DNA of 64,000 nt from Pinus tabuliformis (lineage: Eukaryota > Streptophyta > Pinopsida > Pinales > Pinaceae), in assembly GCA_031772625.1 (NCBI GenBank), contig CM062819.1, positions 1,231,353,070 through 1,231,417,069 on the forward strand. Reading direction: 5' to 3'. A program made the translations under genes and the position numbers. The notes under the pieces are model-generated. The model was given only the letters and a program-made list of their open reading frames with translations. It was not told the DNA's origin and did not search any database. Shown here in pieces: positions 48,930 to 59,945 of this stretch. Every line of letters starts with the position of its first letter. The first letter of the stretch is position 1.

Positions 48930-50290
48930 CAAATATGGCTATAAGCCTCCTAATAGACTAATCATAGTGCTCATGATAACATGCCACTGCATGAGCTATC
49001 TTGCGCAGTAGTCGACCAATACAGCTTGGCACTCCAATAGTGTGTTGCTGAAGTTGTATAAGAAGCTAGTCGACTGTGGTTTCATCTATCCCATGTGTCA
49101 GCCCCTCCATGTGGTGCTCTACCTCTGCTAGGGTCTCGACTACATTGAGATCTTGTAGTACATATCATCCTACTACAAAAACCTATATTGGAGCTACCGC
49201 TTGCGGTGGGTCTCCTGCACGATGGATATATGAAGTACCTATAGGTCAAACGGGCCCAATATATGCATCAACAAATCAACAATTTAGTCTCAGATACATT
49301 TAAAAGCACACAAAAAAATTATAATACTTAAAATAAAAAATGGTTGAAATGTCGTACGTATAACACCCCACTACTCACCCTCACGAAGCATGAGCTCAGG
49401 ATCTCCACGAAAGTCCATCCCTATGTATGGATAGTCATTTATTTTAATGATTTGCTTGCGTATCCATCTGAAGAAGGCTGGTGAGAAATTGATCGTTGAC
49501 AGACCTGCATGTTGAGACATAGGATCTATCCACCTCCTCATCCGCGAAGCTCTCAAATCAATGGGCTCGAGTGTGATATGTTGAGGCTGTAGCAATGGAA
49601 TCCATTCTAAAGCAAAGGAGATCAAGATCGAACCATAACCAACAAATTTCAATCATCCACTTCTTGCTTTAGTTAGTTTCTCTTTCATGTTGACCAACGC
49701 TCCCTCACTCTAGTTGAAAATGGTTGGCTCCATACATTTTAGGGCATACTGCACGTATGACCTATTGGCTACGTGAAGTGTAGATCTACCAACCAATATG
49801 GAAATAATGAATATGATAGTTCTTAAAGGCAATCAGGTCACATCTTTTATGTTTATTTTTCCCGTCCCTAGTTGGCTGCGCTCAAGGTCTGCAATGAGTG
49901 GCAATGTAATCCTTGACTGTCTCTCCACCCCTTCTCTTTCCTAAGAAGGAGACGAGGGCACCTCTCATAGATAAGCCAGTAAAAAAATATATGTCCTATA
50001 CATTTATCTCGAGTAGATATGCTCCTAATCTGAATGCTTGAGCTTGAACATCCCATGAATGAATAAGATATTCTTGCAGCTCCATTTGCTGCCTCATGCC
50101 AGGTAACTAGAAGAATTTCACTAATCCTTACTTTTTTAGTGCTTGGATGGTAGCAGGGTCATTTTTTTGCATTCATATCATGTTCTCTTTCCCTCCATAT
50201 TAAGGCCATTTTGATCCAATGAAGTCCTTAAACATCATAAGGAGATTCATTAGGATTCATTCCATGCAAAAACTTGAGAAATTTTGAAGG
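48930..50290 (-). pseudogene. Decayed plant mobile domain-like coding relic
   Basis: The minus strand reads WDVQAQAFRLGAYLLEINV, then YFFTGLSMRGALVSFLGKR near 49.95-50.07 kb. Further down at 49371-49652 come GYGSILISFALEWIPLLQPQ, MRRWIDPMSQHAGL and FFRWIRKQIIKINDYPYIGM. A last piece near 49.0-49.15 kb reads FLYNFSNTLLECQAVL. The first part resembles the beginning of the plant mobile domain (PMD) found in transposase-derived proteins, where a phrase like LEDVYFLTGLPVRG is typical. Attribution is by pattern memory only. A GT...AG interval may separate the last piece. It sits between the Tat-like element and the gypsy fragment and has several frame breaks. Confidence 0.4.
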
Positions 50291-50459
50291 GAACTAGCAT
50301 AGAAAACTAGAGAATTGCGCCCAACGCACCACCTCAAAGGGAGACAGTGCATTGTAGTGCTTCCTCAACACAATTACCGATCAAACTGGAACTATTACCT
50401 CAAAACGGGTACTCGAGCCCAAAAATCCCAAAAAAACATGAAAAAATAACCCAAAAATA

Positions 50460-52140
50460 AAAAGTAGTCCATATTTGTATGACTGGAAAGCAACCTTTTA
50501 CCGCCATGAAAACAAGTATCACTTGTTCAAGGATGGTGTGGAGTATTTAGTGAGAGCCCATTGCAAAAAGCTGAACATTTCTTTGGTTAATGTAGGGCAG
50601 GCAAAAAGACTAGTGAATTCAAGTAAAAGTTTAGTACTTCTCATGTTCAAGCCAAATGATGATATTGTTTATGAAAATGTTCAAGTAAATGTTGGTTCAG
50701 TTCATCAGAGTGATGAAATATTTTAAGTTGTGAAAGAATCGTCCTTCAAATAGAAAGAAACTTCACATGAATATATTTGCAGCAAGAGGTTTCTATTTGT
50801 GATGTTAGCATGCAAGGGTTGACAAAATTGCAAAGTGTAGAGACATCAATGCAATGCAAAAGTTTGTTGAACAAATGGCTCACTCAATCATCCCTCACGC
50901 CATGTTGTGCACCAATGGTTATGGTGCCAAAGAGGAATGGTAAGTATTTCAAGGAAGAGGACAAAAGGAGTATTTTTCGCCAAAGAAAAGTTGTAAAAAG
51001 AGGTCAATGCAAGAATATACATAACACTAAACAAGAATGGTTTGTATGGCTTTTAATGTCGTATGTTCTTTGTAGCACCTTTATTACATACATGTATTTG
51101 AATTATGGCAAAAAAGAGTCATTTCTTGAAAAAATTGTCCACTTGGGTGACATAAACATGTTTAGAAAGTTTTCTTATGCACATGTCATTTATGAAGGAA
51201 CATTGTTTCATGTTTTGAAGATATCAAAGTACAAGTTGGGTTTCACTTCTTTGATGCATTTGGGCCACAATATTGGAGGAGGTAAGTTGAAGGCAAGCCT
51301 CTCCAAGTTGGATGCCATTGTTGATTGGTCAATGCCCAAGATTGTCATTTTGATAAGAGGTTTGTTGGAAGTAGCCCAATGTTGGAGGAGAGTTGTTGTT
51401 GATATTTCTTCTTTTGAAGCTCCTTGGCATGCATTGTCATGTGTGTGCAAAGTCTTCCAGTGGGGAGGCAAACGACAAGAGACATGTGTTGCTTCAAACC
51501 AAAAGATCAATTCAATTATTTTTTATGATCTTTCAAACTTGAAAGATTCATTTTATTTTTAGGTTTATGCAAGCAACTTCACCATCTTATTTCATTCAGA
51601 AGATTTTCATGGTATAAAGATTAAGTTGCAGCGATCCATGCACTTTCATTGGATGGATACTTGTCAAAAATTTCTCTTGGTTCGAAGGTACAAAATAGGT
51701 ATAAGCAGCAAGTTTATTATTATGCCTTTTAGGCCTATTGGTTATGTAAATGTTGTATTCAAGCATCATTATGTTTTACATAAAAGTTATGTTCAGAAAA
51801 TTCCATACTTTCAAGATGTACAATCGGGCTTGAGTCAAAAAACCAAGTAGTGAAATTTCTCATCCATTTGCATTATATTTTGCTATGTCGTCATGGTAAG
51901 AAGGATGTTGATGTTGATGACGACATGGACAAAACCATGAGTTTCTATGAACGACTGAAAATGGTGCAACAAACTGTGTAAGATCAACTTGAAAAGGGAA
52001 AAGACAAGTACAAATATAGAACGAGGTCCTCAAGGCAAGTGAATGTTGATTTCCTTAGAGGAGAGCTCAAGGAAACAAATTTGTCAAAAGCGAATTGGAT
52101 CAAGATTGGAAAGGTGAGGGGGTTGTACCCTTATCTACTT
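50460..52140 (+). mobile_element. Ty3/gypsy pol fragment (element F)
   Basis: Pieces in pol order: a pre-RT segment WKATFYRHENKYHLFKDGVEYL (50475-50560), the RT start PCCAPMVMVPKRNGK (about 50915-50945), an RT thumb/connection piece LGHNIGGGKLKASLSKLDAI then SFEAPWHALSCVCKVFQWGG (51250-51475), and an integrase C-terminal piece ERLKMVQQTV ... EKGKDKYKYR (51950-52030). No LTRs are identified. Parts of RT, RNase H and integrase are missing. Very decayed, old copy. Confidence 0.65.
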
Positions 52141-52689
52141 GTCAGATAATAATATATTTTGGGGTCCAAAAGGCTTCTAGTGGGAAGGAATGATTAGGTA
52201 CTCAATATTTAGCTCAAAAAATAAAGTTCTTAGATTGACTCAAAAACTGTATGATTGTATCCGTCTTGTCAAGACGATCACAACGCAATTCGTTTCACTA
52301 AAAACGGAGTCCAGATGAAGGAGAAAAGGCCTGTTGTTTGTTTTCCTAAACAGCGAAAAAATTGCAGAATAGGATAGAATGATGACATGGCCGTCCCATC
52401 AACAAGGGAGATATTCTTCAGTTTTCGCCCAATGGGGCTGCAACAAGTGTCGCCTCCGGATTCGCTAGTTTGGTTGTGTGAAGGTGAAATTGCCTAATTA
52501 ACCTTCAAAGTGGAATTTTTTTATTTTTATATAAAATTTTATTCCGTATTATATGGTTTTTAATGATATATAATAATATAATATTATATATATTAAATAT
52601 TAATTCATTACAAATCCACATATGTTTAAACCATCCAAAGTTCCGAATTATGGTATACATTAAATACAAAGTCCACGTAATATCTGAAA
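52141..52689. other. Spacer, no gene seen
   Basis: Possible LTR remnant of element F to 52500, then AT-rich DNA with a run of TA-rich sequence at 52555-52610. No frame or RNA gene is recognised. Confidence 0.4.
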
Positions 52690-52745
52690 GGTGAGTTTGA
52701 ACGTGTGACCTCTCCCTCCCAAACTCCATGCCATACCAATGGAAC
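52690..52745 (-). repeat. SINE-like Pol III promoter head
   Basis: On the minus strand, an A-box-like TGGTATGGCATGG (52726-52738) is followed by a B-box-like GTTCAAACTC (52693-52702). Their order, spacing and the GGGAGGGAGAGGTCA stretch between them resemble tRNA-derived plant SINE heads. No clear poly-A tail or target duplication was fixed, so the element's end is unknown. Confidence 0.35.
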
Positions 52746-55294
52746 ACCAACGAAACCATTGAAAGTGTTTCCCACGAAATTATATTTAACGCATACAACG
52801 CCGACGACGGGGGAAGGAGGGGAGCCAGCCCTGCAAGCTAGCCCCCACCCCATGTGACCGAACCAAGGGCTGGGGCCAACGCTAAGAGCGCTCTTAATCG
52901 CACTTAACAATTAGTTAAACTTGTTTAATATTAATTAACTATAGTTTCATTTGGTGACGATTTCAGTGGAGCGCCAAATTCAGCGGAACAACCAGTTTTG
53001 ATGGACTTAACTGGAGCCTCTTCAGATTTAGCAGGGTTTCCTAGGGAAAAATTAAATGAAGCATATCTTGCTCAATTTTCGACCAATTTTGGAAAATGAA
53101 TAGTCAATTTTGGATGATTTCGACCTTATGAACTCATTGGTACAAATTGTAGAGGCAATAGAAGACTTCTACATGTGATTTTGCCACAGGGAAGTTCAGG
53201 GAAGCTCAGGGCCACCAGGGAAGGGGGTCATGCACAGAGCAACGAGAGTCAGTTTTCAGATATCAAATAATCATTTTCGGCTAATTTGGACATTTTGAAC
53301 ACATTGGTGCAGGTATTAGGAGCCATAGATCTTTTTAAACAACATTTTTTCCACATTGAGCTAATACAGAGGCCCAATCCATGGAAGCTGGACCAAGGAG
53401 ATGTAGCCCAGGAGGGGTGAACTCCTTCATCAAAACACTTTGTTAATGTGTCTCTTTGATGGTTCTCTGCACTGAACATGTTTGCTGTTCATTATTAGTT
53501 TTTGAAGCTATTTTTCTCATGAATGTCTTGTTTAACTTAAAGAAATTTACCCGTTTGTAAGCACCAACAACTAAGGAAACCTCAGAAAAAGAAGCAATAA
53601 GCAAGCACATGTTTATAAATTTGTAATTGTTATTAGCACAACAAAAGTAATCATACAAAAACATATAATATTACCTATTATTTAATATTGTTCCTAAGTT
53701 TTATGAAATATTCTTTGAGTACACTCATATGCCATTTGTATACTCAATATAGCAGTATTATGCATCCACATAATCATGGTACAGTTAATAATGCACTCAT
53801 TTTTGGAACTGAAACTAGTCTGCATGTATTGCACATTTTAATATTTTAATGTTAATACGATAATTAATCTCACAATGCATAATTTCCCCTATAATTTTGT
53901 GATTTTCAATCTTAGTATTTATTTTATCATATGCTTTTGCAAATTATTCATTTTGTTGCCTTTCTTATGGGTTTCATATTATCTTGTTATTTTGTTTGCA
54001 TAATGGTACAAGTTGCTACACTAGCTCACTAATCCAAAAACTAGAAAAACAACAATAATGTGAAACTCATTTCTAGGTAAACCAGGGAGTCATAAATAAC
54101 ATGTTTTACTCTTGTCCTTTTTGAACTTTTTTGCTTTACATTGATACTAAGGTTTTTTTCACAAGACAAATTATGATATATTGATTTTTGTATTAGGTCT
54201 CTATGAGGTCTCCATATGTGCTTTGACTCGATATTGATATCTAGTGAAATCTAACTATTGTTGTTGTAATACAACAATAAAAAAAGAAAACATGCTTTCA
54301 TGTACAAGGGAAAAAATGCTCTTTGTCACATATTAAGAAATCTATACATGGTTATGTTTGGTTATGTTTGATCTGTGCTTATATTGTCTCAGTTGTCAAC
54401 CTTGCATGAAATTTCATGGTTCTTGAACACTACAACCACCATGTGTTCTAGATACTCTTCTATTGTCGTCGTAGTTAGAATAGAATTTGCAGGTTTGCCT
54501 TGTTTTTCATATCTCTTTTTGTATTTTCTCATCCAATTTAGCTAGATGTATAGAAACGGTATTTCATGAGTGAGTTGTGAATAATAAAAAGCATTGGTTA
54601 ACATTAAGTCAATCTAAGGATCCTTGGACATACAAAGTATCTCTATGAAAACTTAATCAAAGTGCTAATTAATACATTTTTGTTAACAAAGGACACAACA
54701 TATATCTTCCAATAATTGAGAAATATTCCATTTTCCTACTCTTTTTCCATGATTCTCATTGCAATAAAGGCAAATGTTATCAATGTTATTTCCTTTCATG
54801 TACCTAGTCAATGTTCATAGATTTCTTCTTGCTGATTTTGCATTTATGCATTATGTAAGATAATTGGAAATCCGTGCCACCAGAGAGGAAACCAGTGCAA
54901 AACATGATAGCTATGATATTTTTGGTGATCTTAGATATACTCTTCTTTGTTTAGACATTCAGAATGCAAAAAATTTGTTACTCATTTTCCCATGTTATTT
55001 TGATATGGTTCTTATTCATTGTTTTCACTGCAATATCGCTACACATGATACAAGTGTCTTCAAAGCATTTTGTTGCAAAAATATCTTTGATTGCTTTGGA
55101 AAAAAAATCAAAACAACCTTGTATTTTAGTTGGAGGAATAGTTCTATGTATAGCAAGTATATAAAATGCTTTCAGATACCTAAACAATTTGCTTCGTGGT
55201 TATCAAACACAGTCTACATTAGTAACTTTAACTATGAAACATGTAAACAATTATTTACGAGAGATTTTTCGGCGTAGATCACATGATATTTCAT
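52746..55294. other. Mostly AT-rich spacer, no supported gene
   Basis: GC-rich segment at 52790-52900, then AT-rich DNA. Short degenerate duplicated phrases (TTTCG..CTAATTTTGGA...ATTGGTACA/ATTGGTGCA) occur near 53070-53160 and 53260-53330. A 137-codon plus frame at 54864-55277 has no recognisable content and is not called. Confidence 0.5.
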
Positions 55295-55341
55295 TTGTCG
55301 ACGCGTTTCAAACCAACCAGTGTGGTTCATCGTCAGGACAA
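55295..55341 (-). ncRNA. Minimal type I hammerhead ribozyme
   Basis: Read on the minus strand from 55341 to 55295: stem I 5' strand UUGUC; core CUGACGA; one U; stem II GAACC/GGUUU around a 9-nt loop; core GAAAC; a two-base cap GC; cleavage triplet GUC; stem I 3' strand GACAA, which pairs fully with UUGUC. All catalytic-core bases fit the hammerhead consensus (the base after CUGA is the variable position 7). Stem III is only two base pairs long, the reduced form described for hammerheads of Penelope-like elements. A self-cleaving RNA in an element transcript is the known role. Activity here is inference. Confidence 0.72.
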
Positions 55342-55759
55342 GTTGAAGAAACAGATCCAGCTTTGCATGTTAAATAGTCTGAGCAGAGCCTCCAATGGCT
55401 AACTTGACCAACGGCTAAATTTGACTTAGGACCAGGGTCATAAGAAAATGCCCGACTGGATGACCGCCCAACTTCCGATCCATCTGATCTTGCGAATAAA
55501 ATACTATTTTTGTTGATTTGTGTGCAGTGCGCTTTTTAATAAATATTTTCAAAATTTCTCGTTTCACATTCAATTTATTATTTGTTAAACCAATAATAAT
55601 TTTTTAATGCTTTCTCGATTTCCGAAAACAAAAATAGTTGGCATGTTTACAGGGAATTAATGCACACGTTCGTTTGCAATTTTCACATTTTTATAAATAG
55701 GTTTTTAAGATTTTAGGCTATTGTGCCTACATGCTCTTTTTTGAAATATTGTTTGAAGA
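55342..55759. other. Spacer beside the hammerhead
   Basis: No gene. Contains a short CCCGACTGGATGACCGCCC... stretch (55451-55482) resembling the CCGACC repeat block at 62.7-63.8 kb, then AT-rich DNA. Confidence 0.5.
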
Positions 55760-56057
55760 AAATTTGAATTAAGTACACCGAGTACCAGTTTCAAAAAACT
55801 CTCTGTAAGCGTAACCTCGTTTTTTTTTAGAGATTCCTGAGTGAATTTCAACTTTTAAATTAGCAAAACTTTTATATGTTGTATTGACATTTAAGGTCAT
55901 AAAATGCCAAAAAAGGAAACTCTCTAGCAGCAAATTTAAGATTTTAGAGTCTTTTCCCTGCATCTTGTTCTCTTAACTCTTGGTCGAAGAAGCACTGAAT
56001 TGAAGCAACATAGTACCAGTTTCAAAAAAATCGTGTAAGTATGAAGTTTTTTTTTTT

Positions 56058-56089
<32 letters not shown>

Positions 56090-56440
56090 TTTTATTTTTA
56101 TTTTTACAAATTATTGAATTTAATTCCAAATTTTGAATAATCGAAACTTATATATTCTTTCTTAATATTTACAACTCTTAAAATGCCAAAAAATGCAAAA
56201 TCTCCAAATTGAGAATTTAGGGTGTTTTGGTTGCATGCTCGTTTCTTAAGTCCTGTTGCAAGAATCATTGAATTAAGGAAACACGATACCAATTTAAAAA
56301 AAAATGTGTAAGCATAACATTATTTCTTTTACGAATTCTTGAATTCAATTTCAAATTTTAAATAATAAAAAGTCATATATCCTCTATTACTGTTTTCAAG
56401 TTATATAATGGGAAAAAAAGGGAAAATCTGTAGCGGAAAA
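55760..56440. repeat. Three-copy degenerate tandem repeat (about 230-270 bp period)
   Basis: Copies begin at the phrase TACCAGTTTCAAAAAA near 55783, 56014 and (TACCAATTTAAAAAA) 56287. Each continues with a GTGTAAGCATAA-like phrase, a T-rich run, GAATTCTTGAATTCAATTTCAAATTTTAAAT-like sequence split by differences, and AAAATGCCAAAAAA. The middle copy is expanded by a T-run and TA microsatellite. The array ends about 30 bp before the coding region at 56.47 kb. Confidence 0.7.
56046..56103. repeat. T-run plus (TA)n microsatellite
   Basis: About 20 Ts, then about 13 TA units, then a TTTTTA-type run, inside the second copy of the tandem repeat. Confidence 0.9.
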
Positions 56441-56465
56441 GCAAGAAATAGAGTAGATTAAAGAA

Positions 56466-59400
56466 AAGATTGTGAGCATGAATGTTGGATCAGCAAAACA
56501 AGTGAACTTTGGCGCATTACTCATGTCAAATTCAATCTACAAGACGCAAAAAACAGGTACGATGAGCTGGCAGAAGATTTTTGAATTCTTTGAGCAAAGA
56601 GAATGGTTAAAAAGCCCAAGAGCTAGTGAAACAAAGAAAAAATGGTTTGAAGCAATCAGAGAAACAAAGTTACATAAAATAGCAACTAGGGCCAGAAAGT
56701 TTCCTTATTATGACATGATTTTGTGGATTCTCTCTTGCGCTAATATTAAAACCCGAACAATATCTGACCATCAAGAAATTGTGATAGGCTCATGGAAATC
56801 AGAATTGTTGTCGGCCATATATAAGCTTAGTCCCCTGCAAATCCCACTTAATTTTGAGTTCCTTCATAAGTTTTGAAGTACTGCCTTGAAGAAATGTCAA
56901 GAGAATTATGATATATTAATTGAAGAATGGTTGAGAGAAGAAGCAAAAGGTTTCAAGCTCAAAGGAAAAAATGACTATCCAATAGCTATTTTTAAGAATC
57001 CTGTTAGATTTCTTATTAAAATGCTAAGCAGATTATATGGGGAACAAGATCCTGAGCATTGTAAAATTAAATGGATCCCAATAATCCATAGTATTTTGGA
57101 TGAGGGGAAATGCCTAAACTGGGTTGACTTGTTGTCACAAAATATCATAGATTCATTGAAATTGTCAGTGTCATCTCCCCCCGCGTTCAATTATATGTTT
57201 TGTATGTCTGCCTATTTGTTAGATGTTGTTATTGCCTCAGTCCCATTTCCCCTCATGAAATGGAATTACCCATTTGACCAACAACTACCGATTCAAGATT
57301 ATGCTCTTGTTTTATGGGAGTGTAATTTTAAATACCATTTTTATGATATTTGCCACTATGTTTTGATTCCTTTGCATCAAGTCCTGTTTGGAACAATACC
57401 TCCCAGAATAAGTGAGAATCTGAAAGAAGGCCTAGAATTAATAGTTCGTTGGTTTGTTGAAGAATTATTCTCCTACATTAGAGTTTTTGGCAGCGAAGTT
57501 GGTCCCCATCTTCTGCCCCGATATATTCTGGAAAGACTTGCTTTAAGAGAAGTGGCTAATAAAGTTGTTTTGTATAGGCAAGCCAAAAAGTTGAGTAAGT
57601 TGCAAAGGAAACTTTGACTTAATTTCCAAATAAAGTTTGGCAACATTAATATCTGAGACAAAGAACACATAATCAAAGAATCCGAAGAGCTCGAGGAAAT
57701 TTAGTTATTTAAGTTGCCCCATTATGACTATGATCCTCAAGGTTTCATTGGCAATCATTATATAATAGTAAGTTATATTAAAAAATTATTCACCAGGAAG
57801 CACATTTCGATGTGGTTTTTATATGCATTGATTGTTTTCATCAAGTTGTCCAAAGAGGCAAGCTCCTACATTGTGAATCAAGACGACAATTACAAGAATT
57901 TAGAGAGGAACTGTACGAAAATTTTCCAAAGGAAAAGGCTCTACACCTCAACATTTCATTAAAAGAGTTAAATTCTACTGAATTTTTGCAATTTAATTTC
58001 AATGAACTCACTTCAGAGCCTTCTATTGTGTCTCAGAAGGGAAAAGTAGTGGAAATTTAAAAATCAAAAGGTTTTGTTGTCATAGGTAAAGAAGTTGAAT
58101 CCACATCAATACAAAATCTAAAAGAGGAATGAGAAGCTACAGGAAGAGAAAATACTCTAGAAAAATAAGAAACAATTGAACATGAGATTATTGTCATTAA
58201 TTCTCCTGAGAAAATAGAGCAAGAGAAACCAGAAAGTGCAGAAGTAAAAAAAATGGAACTACCGAAGGAGAAAGAAAAACAAGTATCTATTGAAACCAGT
58301 ACCAAGGAAAATGAGCAAAAATGAAATCATATAATGGATTGGATACTATGTATATAGTATCTCCTCAGGAATCAGTGACACCGATGTCTACTAAGATTCC
58401 TTGGGAATTATTCTTGTTTAAACTGGTTTTTGAATTAAAGCCAATTGTGGATACTATTCCATCTTTGATAGATTATTATTTTAATACTCAAACAAAATCA
58501 GTTGTCTGAAGAACAAAGAAAAGAAAACATGATACTTTGGAAACTGTATTTGAATTCAGCCAAAAGGCCGAGGGAGACATAAAAGAAAAAGCTCAAGTAT
58601 CTTCCCAATCTTTAGGAGCTTTTGTCAATTATAATCAATATCATTTGAATGAGCTTGTAGCTTCACATGATGATAATTTACAGAAAAATAAAGTTTTGGA
58701 GGAAAAACTGAACAAAAATGAAATGCTCAGTGAAGAGAAATGACATTGGAATTCTGCTAATTTAATCAGGGATATACTGTAGAAAGATAAAACCCACAGA
58801 AAGATTTTCAAAAACAATTGGAACAAGCGAATGCAAAACATGAAGAGATTCAGGAATTGAGAAAAATAGATGAAGATTAGATCGGTATCTGGAAGAAAGA
58901 AGCAAAAGAGCAATTATGTCATTATTGTCACAACTTTGTAATAGGAAATTGAATCCCTCGAATATCAAGTGAATGAGAATCAACAGGAAATACAGTCTCA
59001 AAATTTTCAAAGATCAACCTTTACAAATTTGTCTGATTTTAAGGAAGAACCAATCAAACTTCTATTAAAAAAATGGACAAAATCTCAATGGTTTATCAAG
59101 AAATTAAAGATCTAAGTGAAAGAATTGATTCATTGGTAGATGAAGACAAATCAATTAAAAGCAAGTTTATGTCTATACTTGACTAGGAAAACAAATTTCA
59201 ATCTACTGAAATTCGAAGAGTTTCTAAGAGAGACAAAATATTGATGTTTGCTTTGCTAAGTTGCAGGGAGAAAGAGAAAAAAGAAATCAGAGCATGCATA
59301 CAAATGGCATATGAGCAATGTTTATCAATTTGGGAAAAAGGAATAGACTTTATAGAATAATTTGACCTATCAGGCAACAAGTCATTAAAGGAAGCAGTTC

Positions 59401-59770
59401 CAGGAGAATTAAAACAACCCACAAAAGATCTTGTTGCCAAGGACCAAGTAGAAATAAAAAACATTACAGTTTGGACACAACAAAGTTTCCAAAAAAATAT
59501 GCAACTGCCTTTTGAGCAAATTAAGCTTATTTCAATTTTGAGGTCAAATATTAGAAGAAGAAGAAAGAGGCACAAGGATTAATTGCCAATTGTTAGATCA
59601 ACATCAATCAGTTTCCTCCCATTTATTTCTCTGCATTGTACAAGTTATATTCACAATGGGAAGCTCATATCGAAGTACATGCACTTGACTTGTTACTTAG
59701 TATCAATTACGAAGACTCTAAAGATGAAGAGAAGATGCATGCTTTCCTGCGAGATTTGAATTGAACATGC
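56466..59770 (+). pseudogene. Decayed coding region of an unrecognised family with a long charged, coiled-coil-like tail
   Basis: Not recognised. The best-preserved part (56.47-57.62 kb) would encode about 380 residues. Blocks look like real protein: MSWQKIFEFFEQREW, HKIATRARKFPYYDMILWIL, CKIKWIPIIHSILDEGKCLN, WVDLLSQNIIDSLKLSV, FNYMFCMSAYLLDVVIASVP, YDICHYVLIPLHQVLFGTIP and SYIRVFGSEVGPHLLPRYIL. After a gap come a piece starting FDVVFICIDCFHQVVQRGKL (57.8 kb), then lysine/glutamate-rich low-complexity coding (58.1-58.3 kb) and heptad-like stretches to about 59.75 kb. Codon use is AT-rich like its surroundings. Roughly ten or more breaks, mostly in the tail. No RT, integrase, transposase or protease motif is visible. 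It lies between a tandem repeat array and a hammerhead motif, so it may be the ORF of a mobile element; a decayed host gene is the alternative. Confidence 0.5.
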
Positions 59771-59906
59771 AACATTTTAGAATTCAATATTTACTTTTAG
59801 AAAAACTATTCATTTTCATTAAAATTTTATCATTAAACTTTCAACTAGCAATTATAAATTGCTCCAAGCATTCACGCTCTTTCTTCTCAAAAGGCAGATT
59901 ACAGCC

Positions 59907-59945
59907 CTGATGATGGACTCACTTAGTTAGTCTGAAACGTTGGTT
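59907..59945 (+). ncRNA. Hammerhead ribozyme relic
   Basis: The plus strand reads core CUGAUGA (59907-59913), one U, stem II GGACU/AGUCU around a 9-nt loop, core GAAAC (59934-59938), a GUUG cap and a GUU triplet (59943-59945). Stem II geometry is the same as in the 55.3 kb motif. The flanking bases cannot form stem I (GCC before the core, ACA after the triplet), so it is probably inactive or has lost its pairing arm. GAAACGUUGG is a phrase I associate with Penelope-like element hammerheads. Confidence 0.55.

Noticed and set aside
54864-55277. 137-codon plus-strand frame
   Set aside because: AT-rich, no recognisable motif, and an alternative frame is open on the other strand; not enough to call a gene.
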